A stretch of 21,379 bases of DNA, from NCBI GenBank assembly GCA_017397695.1, contig JAFQIF010000067.1:1-21379 (forward strand), in the 5' to 3' direction. Source of the DNA: Clostridia bacterium. GTDB taxonomy: Bacteria > Bacillota_A > Clostridia > Christensenellales > Aristaeellaceae. Of the stretch, positions 15,501 to 21,379 are shown one piece after another. Position numbers and translations under genes: made by a program. Every line of letters starts with the position of its first letter. The stretch's first letter is position 1. The notes beneath the pieces are model-generated. The model did no database searches. It saw only the letters and a list, made by a program, of their open reading frames with translations, and was not told the origin of the DNA.

Positions 15501-16074
15501 TCATGTGATTGCCAGCGGCGAGGATATCAACGTCTTCGTGATCGATACGGAGGTTTATTCCAATACCGGCGGCCAGAGTTCCAAGGCGACGCCTCTGGGC
15601 GCCGTGGCGCAGTTTGCCTCTGCGGGCAAGCGCAGCCGCAAGAAGGAGCTGGGCGCGATTTTCCAGACCTACGGCAATGTCTACGTGGCGCAGGTCGCCA
15701 TGGGCGCAGATCCGAATCAGCTGATCAAGGCGCTGCGCGAGGCGCAGGAGCATAAGGGGCCGTCTGTCGTCGTGGCATATACGCCCTGTGTACAGCATGG
15801 CATCAAGGCGGGCATGAGCAACGTGCAGAGTGAGATGAAGCGCGCGGTTGACGCGGGCTACTGGACGCTGTACCGCTATAATCCGAACGCTGAGCACCCG
15901 ATGACGGTCGATTCCAAGCGCCCGACGATGGACTATGAGGAGTTCCTGGAGGGCGAGATCCGCTACGCATCCCTCAAGCGCACATTCCCGGAATATGCGC
16001 AGACGCTCTTTAAGCAGGCGAAGGAGGATGCAGGCGCGAGATACGACAAGTATAAGGCGATGGAAAGCCTGTAA
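12589..16074 (+). CDS. nifJ: Pyruvate:ferredoxin (flavodoxin) oxidoreductase
   Basis: A 1161-residue homodimeric-type enzyme that interconverts pyruvate plus CoA with acetyl-CoA plus CO2 and reduced ferredoxin. Landmarks in order: YPITPSSPMAGLTDAW near the start; SRTVGTHAMSIFGDHSD with the substrate-binding Arg; two ferredoxin-type clusters, CIQCNRCALVCP (about residue 690) and CTGCGSCVACCP (about 746); the proximal cluster Cys residues in CAGCGET, ATGCSQ and TPCVQHG; and the thiamine diphosphate site GDGWAYDIGFGG through EVYSNTGGQ (about 958-1000). Length and domain order match the family, without a large C-terminal extension. AGGAG lies before the ATG. It is the last gene of the leucine T-box operon, which is unusual for a central catabolic enzyme and suggests a biosynthetic (CO2-fixing) use or a branched 2-oxoacid substrate. 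The enzyme class is certain; substrate preference is not. Confidence 0.97.
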   Translation: MPGTYVTMDGNEAAAYMAYPFTEVAAIYPITPSSPMAGLTDAWSAKGRKNAFGQTVTLTEMQSEAGAITAVHGALQTGSLATTYTSSQGLMLMVPVLYRIAGERLPAVLHVASRTVGTHAMSIFGDHSDVMACRQTGFAMLSAGSVQEVADLAPVAHLSAIEGRVPFMHFFDGFRTSHEINKIELPDMDQVGALINRDALKAFRDGALNPEHPTLRNTVQNGDVYFQVREANNAFYTALPDIVEKYLGEVAKITGRQYHVFDYFGAQDATDVVIAMGSASGVIRDVVDQLVKAGRKVGFLQVHLYRPFSAKHFLAALPDTTARIAVLDRCKAMGSAGEPLFEDVCSVLMNSERFGIRVIGGRYGLSSKDTDPSQIAAVFENLASEKPVRSFTVGINDDVTHLSLPLKPYQEHTEGLVRCKFWGLGGDGTVGANHNTVRIINDNTEKFAQAYFEYDAKKSFGVTKSHLRFSDRPITSSYYVKQADFVACHNQSYITQYDIVDEVVPGGTFLLNCSWAQEALAQHIPAAVRKQIAEKNIQFYMIDANRIARELGLGSHTNTVLQAAFFALMQVIPTGKALDMIKDAVRKTYFAKGDDVVSRNVAAIDAGATQIVKVDVPASWAQAEEEARATQENLPDVVKHLLLPVNRQKGDDLPVSAFKGYEDGRIDMGLTAYEKRGIALMVPSWDASKCIQCNRCALVCPHAVIRPYLLSEAEKQNAPEGFETVPASGAAAKGLHFSMQISDLDCTGCGSCVACCPAKEKALNMQPASFTVQKKENWEYGLSLSDKGDVFPVYTIKGSQFRQPLVEFSAACAGCGETPYAKLLTQLFGESVYWANATGCSQAWGSPMPGIPYTTNKRGFGPAWTNSLFENNAEMEMGMFLSVKQQRLKQKALVEEYAEKTGSEAAKAWLDTFDDYDRSRRATDALIAELEKDGGDLAKTILERRDQLAKKCFWMFGGDGWAYDIGFGGLDHVIASGEDINVFVIDTEVYSNTGGQSSKATPLGAVAQFASAGKRSRKKELGAIFQTYGNVYVAQVAMGADPNQLIKALREAQEHKGPSVVVAYTPCVQHGIKAGMSNVQSEMKRAVDAGYWTLYRYNPNAEHPMTVDSKRPTMDYEEFLEGEIRYASLKRTFPEYAQTLFKQAKEDAGARYDKYKAMESL

Positions 16075-16092
16075 ACGCTGCATCATATAAAG

Positions 16093-16128
16093 CACGGACG
16101 CATCCAGCATGGATGCGTCCGTGTTTTT
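16093..16128 (+). terminator. Intrinsic terminator after nifJ
   Basis: A perfect 13-bp stem (CACGGACGCATCC at 16093-16105, GGATGCGTCCGTG at 16111-16123), a 5-base loop and TTTTT at 16124-16128. It closes the T-box operon just before the convergent GH27 gene. Confidence 0.95.
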
Positions 16129-16141
16129 GCTGGGATTCTGT

Positions 16142-17391
16142 TCAGCGCGTGAGCAGGAATACGGCTGCGTCGTGCGCGGGAAGGGTGACGCTCAGACAGC
16201 CTGCGGCACTGACCTGAGCATGAGACCATAGTTCCTGTACAGAGACGGGCACAAAACCGGCATCCGACAGGTCAAAGGCGATTTTGCGGGCTTCATCCGA
16301 CAGATTGAACAGGGCGGCGTATATGCCCGTGCCGTCCCGGCGGGGCGCAAGCCATATGCTTTCCTCGTCCGTTGTGCGCAACGGATGGGCGCAGAAGGAT
16401 TCTTGGCAGATAGCCAGAACGTCTGCGTTGGTCAGAAGGCTCAGCGTGAATGCATCGTTTTTGCTCATCTCCGCGCCGATCATCAGCGGGGAGCGCATCA
16501 TACACCAGAGCGTCATCATCGTGCGCTGCTCGGCCTGCGTGAAATACGTCCATTCGTCCGGACCGTCGCACTGGCGCAGCGCGCCCACGGGCAGCATGTC
16601 CGCATCCGGCCAGTGTCCGGGTCCTGCGTGAATGCACCACTCCTGCGCGCGCTCAAACATGCCTTTGAGCAGGTCCCATCTGTCCCAGAAATCATCGGTG
16701 ATGCGCCACATGTTGGTGTATCGCTTAAGGTGTTCTGCCTGCTCCAGCGGCGCAGGGCCGGGGGAGAGGCTGAGCACCATATCCCTGCCGCAGCTGCGGC
16801 AGCTTTCGCTGATCAGCTCAATTTCTTTTTTGCAGTGCGGGTATTCGCGGGCGATATCGTCGCATTTAATAAAGTCCACGCCCCACTGCGCATAGAGTGC
16901 AAAGATGCTTTCGTAATACGCCCGGGCTGCCGCTGTGTCGCAGCGCAGGCCGTACATGTCCGGATTCCAGGCACAGATGCTGCCCGGATCTGCGGCCTGA
17001 TGGCAGAAGAATTCACTGCCGCAGATGGGCAGGCGGTTGTGCGCCGCCATACGGGGCATGCCGCGCATGATGTGAATGCCGAATTTGAGGCCGAGGCTGT
17101 GCACATAGTCGGCCAGTGGCTTAAACCCTGCGCCGCCGTGGCACAGGGAAAGCGGTTGGGCGCGGGCAGGAGTCTTCCGCAGGCGTCCATCACCAGCGAG
17201 GAAAAAGGCTCGTACTGATGGTTGACGGCGGTAGGCTGATACCACTGGATATCAACCACGACGTATTCCCAGCCAAAGGGCTTGAGATACCTGGCCATAT
17301 ATTGCGCGTTGCGGCGCACATCTTCTTCGGTAACGGCAGCGCCATAGCAGTCCCAGCTGTTCCAGCCCATGGGCGGATTGGCAGCGATCAT
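16142..17391 (-). pseudogene. GH27 alpha-galactosidase-like gene with a frameshift
   Basis: Encodes a glycoside hydrolase family 27 protein of about 416 residues, but in two frames. The N-terminal part starts at ATG 17389-17391 (AAGGAGG 7 bases upstream) with NPPMGWNSWDCYG and WEYVVVDIQWY and runs to LLPAPNRFP. From about 17137 the protein continues in another frame with GGAGFKPLADYVHSLGLKFG, then DFIKCDDIA (expected nucleophile Asp), RITDDFWDRWD (expected acid/base Asp) and the GHWPDADMLPVGALR signature, to a normal C-terminus. One base is missing near 17136-17146. All catalytic parts are otherwise intact, so this is either a recent mutation or a sequencing error. No slippery heptamer fits programmed shifting. 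Last gene of the LacI-GH127-GH27 operon. Likely alpha-galactosidase; other GH27 activities are possible. No signal peptide, so intracellular. Confidence 0.82.
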
Positions 17392-17416
17392 CAGGGTTCC
17401 TCCTTCGTGTGAAAAT

Positions 17417-17451
17417 GAGAGCCGGATCAGCAGCGCGCTGTCCGGCTTCTC
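17417..17451 (-). promoter_or_regulatory. Intergenic hairpin between GH127 and GH27 genes
   Basis: GAGAGCCGGA (17417-17426) pairs with TCCGGCTTCTC (17441-17451), with one bulged T, around a GC-rich loop. On the minus strand it comes directly after the GH127 stop and is followed by CATTTTC, too weak for a full terminator. It may protect the GH127 message or attenuate GH27. Confidence 0.5.
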
Positions 17452-17455
17452 GATG

Positions 17456-19375
17456 TTATTCGCGGATAAACACGCGCATTTCATTTGCGCCGCGGTTGCT
17501 CCAGGCATAGTAGGGAACTGCGCGCAGGGTAACGCGCTTTCCTTCGGGGGCTTCTTCCTGATAGAGCGCGGTCGTGGGCGTCTCGCGGATGGCATCGGCC
17601 TCGACGGCGACCACGCCGTGCAGCAGCATCTCGTCATAAGGGAGCTCGCGCAGCACGCTTTCGCGCGGCAGACGGATGCAGGACAGGTCGCGGCCGTTGT
17701 CCACGCCCTCGATACAGTAGATGATCGGGCCGCGGGCGATAGCAACATGACCGGCAGCGTCGCGCACCAGCGGATTGGCGTACACGCGGCGCGGCGGCAT
17801 ATCAAAGCGCACGCGCACGCGGTCCCCGTCCTGCCACTCGCGCGTGACGGCGCAGTAACCATTGGCGATATCGGGCGCGATTTCCTCATCATTGACGCAG
17901 ATATGAGGATTTCTGGCGTGAGCCGGGATGTGGATGCTCAGCGCAAAGGCTTTGCCGGAGCAGGAGGAGAGCGTGTAGTCGGCTTCGCCCTTCCAGGGAT
18001 AGGCGGTGGTAAGCGCAATCTCGGCATGCGCGGTCTTCGCCGTGCTGCCTACAAACAGGTGGGAATAGACGGCAGCGGCGTCCTCGCTGTACAGGTAGCC
18101 GCCCAGGGAGGTGATCAGGCGGGCCAGATTGGGCGGGCAGCAGGCGCAGGCGTGCCATTTCGGGCGCTCAACCAGCACATGCTTGCTGTCGTTGCGCACC
18201 ATGGTAACGCGCGGATTGACCTCCAGCGGATTCACGTAGAAATAGCGCTGGCCATCCAGCTGCATGCCTGCGAGCGCAGCGTTGAACAGCTGCAGCTCCA
18301 TCTGGTCCGCGTAGCGGCCGTCGATGTCAAGACCGAGCATCTTGCGGGCGAAGAAAACCATGGCGACGGAAGCGCAGGTTTCGCCGTAGCAGCGCTCCGG
18401 CGGCAGATCATAATCCACAGAGAAGGCTTCAAGATGTCCGCTGGCGCCGATAGCGCCGGTCAGATACATCTGCCTGCCAGTGATGTTTTCAAACATACGC
18501 CTGCAGGCCTCGGCCAGCTCGGTGTCGTCGGTTTCTGCGGCAGCGTCTGCCATACCCACCAGCATATATACCTGACGCACGGCATGACCGCGCGCAACGG
18601 TCTGGCTGCGAACGGGTACATCGCTCTGGTTGTAGGTGTTGTCCGCCGGATCCATGCCGTAGCCGCCGAAGCATACGCCTGCAGTGGCGGGCGGCGTGTT
18701 CTTTTTGAAATACGCCGGATCCTGTCCGCGCAGATTGAGGAAGCGCAGCGCCATGTCGCGGTGGCGCGGATCGCCGGTAACGCGATAAAGGCGAAGCAGA
18801 GCCAGCTCGATCTCCTGATGGCCGGGGATACCCTCCTCGCCGTTTTCGCCGTAGCGCTCAATGATGTGATCGACAAAGCGCAGCATGATATGCAGCAGCT
18901 CGTCCATTCCTGCGTTTTCGTGCAGGGCGACGGCGGCCTCAAGCATGTGGCCTGCACAGTAGAGCTCGTGGCATTCCAGTAGGTTGGTCCAGCGCGGAAT
19001 CCTGTCCTGCACGGTGAAGTAGGTGTTCAGATAGCCGTCCTCCTGCTGAGCGCGGCCGATGAGGGATACGATCTCCTTGACGCGCGCGCGCAGGGCTTCG
19101 TCCTCCTTGAGGGAGAGGGAATAGGCGGCGGCCTCCAGCCACTTGGCCACGTCGCTGTCCTGGAAGACCATGCCGTAGAATTCGCCGGATTCTTCGCCTG
19201 CGGCCATGCGGAAATTGCGGATGGCGTTGGATTTCTCCGCGCCCTCCACCTCGTCGCGCAGAATCTTTTCCATATAGGGAATGGTGACGTCGGTCATGAG
19301 CCTTTGGCGGCTGGACCAGAATGCGTCGGATACGCGGACCTGCGAAAGCGGTACTTCACGAATGCTGCTTGCCAT
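17456..19375 (-). CDS. GH127-family beta-L-arabinofuranosidase-like enzyme
   Basis: A 639-residue enzyme of the former DUF1680 family, predicted to release beta-L-arabinofuranose from plant arabino-oligosaccharides or glycoproteins. The N-terminus has VRVSDAFWSSRQRLMTDVTIPY and residues about 70-300 form the alpha/alpha barrel (EDGYLNTYF, CHELYCAGHMLEAAVA). The zinc-cysteine site of the Bifidobacterium enzyme HypBA1 is matched: E332 and C334 in GETC, and C412-C413 in ACCPPN, where C412 would be the nucleophile. E316 in HLEAFSVDYD fits the acid/base Glu. A beta-sandwich domain follows. No signal peptide, so it acts on imported oligosaccharides. AGGAGG precedes the ATG; it lies 24 bases after the LacI gene and upstream of GH27, in one operon. 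GH127 also contains enzymes on other sugars, so the substrate is likely rather than certain. Confidence 0.92.
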   Translation of the reverse strand: MASSIREVPLSQVRVSDAFWSSRQRLMTDVTIPYMEKILRDEVEGAEKSNAIRNFRMAAGEESGEFYGMVFQDSDVAKWLEAAAYSLSLKEDEALRARVKEIVSLIGRAQQEDGYLNTYFTVQDRIPRWTNLLECHELYCAGHMLEAAVALHENAGMDELLHIMLRFVDHIIERYGENGEEGIPGHQEIELALLRLYRVTGDPRHRDMALRFLNLRGQDPAYFKKNTPPATAGVCFGGYGMDPADNTYNQSDVPVRSQTVARGHAVRQVYMLVGMADAAAETDDTELAEACRRMFENITGRQMYLTGAIGASGHLEAFSVDYDLPPERCYGETCASVAMVFFARKMLGLDIDGRYADQMELQLFNAALAGMQLDGQRYFYVNPLEVNPRVTMVRNDSKHVLVERPKWHACACCPPNLARLITSLGGYLYSEDAAAVYSHLFVGSTAKTAHAEIALTTAYPWKGEADYTLSSCSGKAFALSIHIPAHARNPHICVNDEEIAPDIANGYCAVTREWQDGDRVRVRFDMPPRRVYANPLVRDAAGHVAIARGPIIYCIEGVDNGRDLSCIRLPRESVLRELPYDEMLLHGVVAVEADAIRETPTTALYQEEAPEGKRVTLRAVPYYAWSNRGANEMRVFIRE

Positions 19376-19399
19376 AGAGCGCCTCCTGTGGTGTTTAGC

Positions 19400-20464
19400 T
19401 TATCTCAGATAGGAATAGATGTCGGGAATCTGTGCAGATACGTTGGGACAGTCTTTTTTGCCGCAGCTGCCGCGGCAGACGATGCTCGGCGGGAAGATGA
19501 CATGCTGGGGCGGCAGATCCGGCTCATGAATGCGTTTGCGCAGCAGATCGATGCCGCTTTGCGCCATGCCGGCAATGCTGTATTCCACAGAGCACAGCGG
19601 AGCGGGAATGGGGAGAGTTCCCTGAATGTTATCAAAGCCGACAAAAGCCATATCTCTGGGAATGGATTTTCCCTGTGCCTGCAGCAGGCTTACGGCGCGC
19701 CAAGCCTCCTCGTCACAGAAAACGAAAATGCCTGTAACGCCGATGAGACGCCAGCGTTCCAATTGATCCAGCGCTTCTTCCCGGCCTACGCAGCCGGCGA
19801 TGAGTCCGTTTTCTCTGGGAATACCGCAGGTATCCAGCGCACGGAAAAAACCTTTCAGTCGGCGCGGGCTGCTGTAGATGACGTCAAAGCTGCTCAAAAA
19901 ACCCAGGCGCTTGTGGCCGGCTTCGATGAGATGACGTGCGGCCAGATAGCCGCCCTGTTCGTCGTCGCATACGACATAGTCGTCCTCTTCGCGGTCCAGG
20001 TGGCGCGCCATGAGCACACAGGGGATACCGACGGCTTTCAGGCGCTGGATGGTACGCTCGGAGCCGGCGCTGGGGAACAGCAGAATACCGTCCACCTGAT
20101 AGCTCAGCGCGGTCTCCACGACCTGGGACTCAAGCTCAGCATTGTCGCGAGAACAGAAAATCAGAATAGAATAGCCCAGATCTGCGGCAGCATTCTGGAT
20201 GGCGTCTGTCATGATGCCGTAGTACGGGTTGGACATGCCGCCCACGATCACGCCGATGGTCTTTGTTCTGCCGGAACGCAGGGAGGATGCGGCACGGTTG
20301 CGGATATAGCCCATTTCGTCTGCGACAGCCTTGATCTGTTCGCGCGTGGCGATGGAAATATCGCTCTTGTCCTTGAGCGCACGGGAAACCGTGTTGATCG
20401 TGAAACCTGTGCGCTCGGCGATGTCCTGCAATGTACAGCGGTGCGGCTTTTCGCTTCTGGGCAT
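19400..20464 (-). CDS. LacI-family transcriptional repressor
   Basis: A 354-residue regulator. The N-terminal helix-turn-helix (CTLQDIAERTGFTINTVSRALKD, about residues 10-32) and hinge helix (NRAASSLRSGRT) are classical. From about residue 68 a periplasmic-binding-protein-like sugar-sensing domain follows (IGVIVGGMSNPYYG, DGILLFPSAGSE, FVGFDNI). The C-terminus carries an unusual cysteine-rich stretch, CRGSCGKKDC. The start has AAGGAGG upstream. First gene of an operon with GH127 and GH27, and divergent from a sugar-binding protein gene. Its own promoter has a CATNAACGTTNATG palindrome in the spacer and a second copy lies at the divergent start site, so autoregulation and control of the importer are likely. 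The inducer is probably an arabinose- or galactose-containing sugar (inference). Confidence 0.95.
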   Translation of the reverse strand: MPRSEKPHRCTLQDIAERTGFTINTVSRALKDKSDISIATREQIKAVADEMGYIRNRAASSLRSGRTKTIGVIVGGMSNPYYGIMTDAIQNAAADLGYSILIFCSRDNAELESQVVETALSYQVDGILLFPSAGSERTIQRLKAVGIPCVLMARHLDREEDDYVVCDDEQGGYLAARHLIEAGHKRLGFLSSFDVIYSSPRRLKGFFRALDTCGIPRENGLIAGCVGREEALDQLERWRLIGVTGIFVFCDEEAWRAVSLLQAQGKSIPRDMAFVGFDNIQGTLPIPAPLCSVEYSIAGMAQSGIDLLRKRIHEPDLPPQHVIFPPSIVCRGSCGKKDCPNVSAQIPDIYSYLR

Positions 20465-20501
20465 AGGCTCCCCTCCTTTGTGTTATTGTTATCTTGTTTC
20501 T

Positions 20502-20530
20502 ATTCTACATGAACGTTCATGCTTTGTCAA
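20502..20530 (-). promoter_or_regulatory. Promoter of the LacI-GH127-GH27 operon
   Basis: On the minus strand, TTGACA (20525-20530), a 17-base spacer and TAGAAT (20502-20507). The spacer almost exactly contains an operator palindrome, so a bound repressor would exclude RNA polymerase. Confidence 0.87.
20508..20521. promoter_or_regulatory. LacI-type operator 1
   Basis: Perfect 14-base palindrome CATGAACGTTCATG with the central CG typical of LacI-family sites. It sits between -35 and -10 of the repressor's own promoter and shares CATNAACGTTNATG with operator 2. Confidence 0.87.
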
Positions 20531-20538
20531 TTTGCATG

Positions 20539-20567
20539 TTGACATTTCACAAAGCACGTGGTATAAT
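20539..20567 (+). promoter_or_regulatory. Consensus promoter of the second sugar-binding protein gene
   Basis: Perfect TTGACA (20539-20544), a 17-base spacer and perfect TATAAT (20562-20567). Transcription should begin near 20574, just before operator 2. The two divergent -35 boxes are only 8 bases apart. Confidence 0.92.
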
Positions 20568-20581
20568 TTTCACAGATGAGA

Positions 20582-20597
20582 ACATTAACGTTAATGT
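20582..20597. promoter_or_regulatory. LacI-type operator 2
   Basis: Perfect 16-base palindrome ACATTAACGTTAATGT, containing the shared CATNAACGTTNATG core, positioned at about +8 to +23 of the divergent transcript. Centres of the two operators are 75 bases apart, about seven helical turns, which would allow looping. Confidence 0.87.
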
Positions 20598-20627
20598 AAT
20601 GTTCGGTTATTTGACAAATAGGCTATC

Positions 20628-20664
20628 TGGCGGGATGTCCCGCCATGCGCCATTTTGGCGCATG
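20628..20664 (+). other. Tandem hairpins in the 5' leader of the sugar-binding protein gene
   Basis: Stem TGGCGGG/CCCGCCA (20628-20634 with 20639-20645) is followed by stem CATGCGCCA/TGGCGCATG (20644-20652 with 20656-20664), sharing two bases, so they compete at the base. No T-run follows. Probably a stabilising or regulatory leader structure. Confidence 0.55.
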
Positions 20665-20745
20665 ATCTGTAAGGATTCAAAAGCGTTTTGTTGTATTTGT
20701 GAAGTACGGTGAGTGCTTCTCAAAATAAAAAAGGAGGTTTTCGTT

Positions 20746-21379
20746 ATGAAGAAAATCGTTGCTCTGGCTCTTGCTCTGTGCCTGATGGCGACTCTCGCTG
20801 TCGCTTCTGCCGAGCCGACCAAGCTGACTGCGTGGACGTTCATCGCCCAGCATCAGGAGTACTACGAGGGCATGGCTGAGAAGTGGAATGCCGAGCATCC
20901 CGACGAGCAGATCGAGATCGAAGTGACCACCCTCGGTTATGACGACATGCACAACAAGATGAAGGTCGCGCTCCAGTCCGATCAGGGCGCGCCGGACGCC
21001 TGCGACGTTGAGCTGGGCCAGTTCCCGAACATCCTGGCGTTCAACGACAAGCTGGTTGAGCTGGACTCCTACATCGAGCCGCTGAAGGACGATATCGTCA
21101 CCGCGCGTCTTGAGATCTACTCCAAGGACGGCCACTACTACGGCATGCCGCTGCACGTTGGCGCCATGGTCGCCTACTATCGCGTTGACCTCCTCGAGAA
21201 GGCCGGCGTCGACTACACCACCATCAAGACCTGGGACGACTGGTATGAGGCTGGTCTGAAGGTTAAGGAAGCCACCGGCGCCTGGATGGGCACCGTTGAG
21301 ACCTCCACTCAGTGGGTCACCACCCTCATGCTCGGTCAGCAGGGTACTGACTGGCAGAAGGACGGCGAAGTCCTCGTGA
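20746..21379 (+). CDS. Extracellular sugar-binding protein (3' end outside window)
   Basis: The first 211 codons of a family 1 solute-binding protein; the frame is still open at the window edge. The N-terminus MKKIVALALALCLMATLAVASA is a signal peptide with an A-S-A type cleavage site before EP; no lipobox Cys is present at the usual position. The mature start KLTAWTFIAQHQEYYEGMAEKWNAEHPDE, the GAPDACDVELGQF stretch and GHYYGMPLHVGAMVAYYRVDLLEKAG are typical of sugar-binding proteins. AAGGAGG lies 8 bases before the ATG. It is driven by a consensus promoter with a LacI operator, divergent from the repressor and glycosidases, so it likely heads an importer operon whose permeases lie beyond the right edge. 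Codon choice is strongly GC-ending, as expected for high expression. Confidence 0.92.
   Translation, partial: MKKIVALALALCLMATLAVASAEPTKLTAWTFIAQHQEYYEGMAEKWNAEHPDEQIEIEVTTLGYDDMHNKMKVALQSDQGAPDACDVELGQFPNILAFNDKLVELDSYIEPLKDDIVTARLEIYSKDGHYYGMPLHVGAMVAYYRVDLLEKAGVDYTTIKTWDDWYEAGLKVKEATGAWMGTVETSTQWVTTLMLGQQGTDWQKDGEVLV

Noticed and set aside
12478..16110. Very long open frame (about 1210 codons) on the minus strand opposite nifJ
   Set aside because: Composition is rich in Arg, His, Leu and Ala with no domain; it is the antisense shadow of a GC-rich, codon-biased gene. The plus strand encodes an unmistakable PFOR.
17136..17148. Programmed ribosomal frameshift in GH27
   Set aside because: The local sequence TTTCCCTGT does not form a proper X-XXY-YYZ slippery heptamer in the needed frame and no stimulatory structure is evident; GH27 enzymes are not known to need one.
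17369..18982. 537-codon plus-strand frame opposite GH127
   Set aside because: Antisense shadow; GH127 on the minus strand has catalytic motifs and a ribosome site.
20611..20640. Second TTGACA (20611-20616) as an extra promoter
   Set aside because: No -10 hexamer at suitable spacing; the region is occupied by leader hairpins.

Overview
The window looks like a Bacillota (Clostridia) chromosome from an anaerobic, probably gut-dwelling, fibre- or glycan-using bacterium. The evidence is: strong AGGAGG ribosome sites; near-consensus TTGACA/TATAAT promoters; a T-box leader; a single-polypeptide pyruvate:ferredoxin oxidoreductase; ATPase-less carbohydrate ABC importers; and short signal peptides. 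The species cannot be named from this stretch.

Layout. (1) About 1-3800 is AT-rich accessory DNA. It holds a small Cro/CI-type helix-turn-helix gene, a coiled-coil hypothetical gene on the minus strand, then a plus-strand trio: a WYL-domain regulator, a single-pass membrane protein and a DUF5677-like helical protein. It is followed by a gene-free stretch with short direct repeats, an orphan promoter-like site and a composition change that probably marks the edge of an inserted element. (2) 4061-4692 is a hotdog acyl-CoA thioesterase unit with a good promoter and a bidirectional terminator. (3) 4800-8078 (minus) is a sugar ABC importer operon (binding protein and two permeases) behind a consensus promoter. 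(4) 8286-16128 (plus) is a T-box-controlled operon. The leader has a probable CUC (leucine) specifier. It drives a 2-isopropylmalate-synthase-like protein that lacks the usual metal ligands, a fusion of a xylose-isomerase-like TIM barrel to an acyl-CoA synthetase, and nifJ. (5) 16142-20607 (minus) is a LacI regulator, a GH127 beta-L-arabinofuranosidase-like enzyme and a frameshifted GH27 alpha-galactosidase-like gene. Divergent from it, a second sugar-binding protein gene runs off the right end. Two copies of one palindromic operator lie in the divergent promoters.

How the parts fit. Regions 3 and 5 look like import and breakdown of arabinose- and galactose-containing plant glycans under local LacI control. 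Region 4 is the most interesting. Leucine starvation is predicted to switch on an acyl-CoA ligase together with a CO2-fixing 2-oxoacid:ferredoxin oxidoreductase and a leucine-sensor-like LeuA paralogue. That combination fits a route feeding leucine synthesis from acetate or a branched short-chain acid by reductive carboxylation; this is inference, not shown by the sequence.
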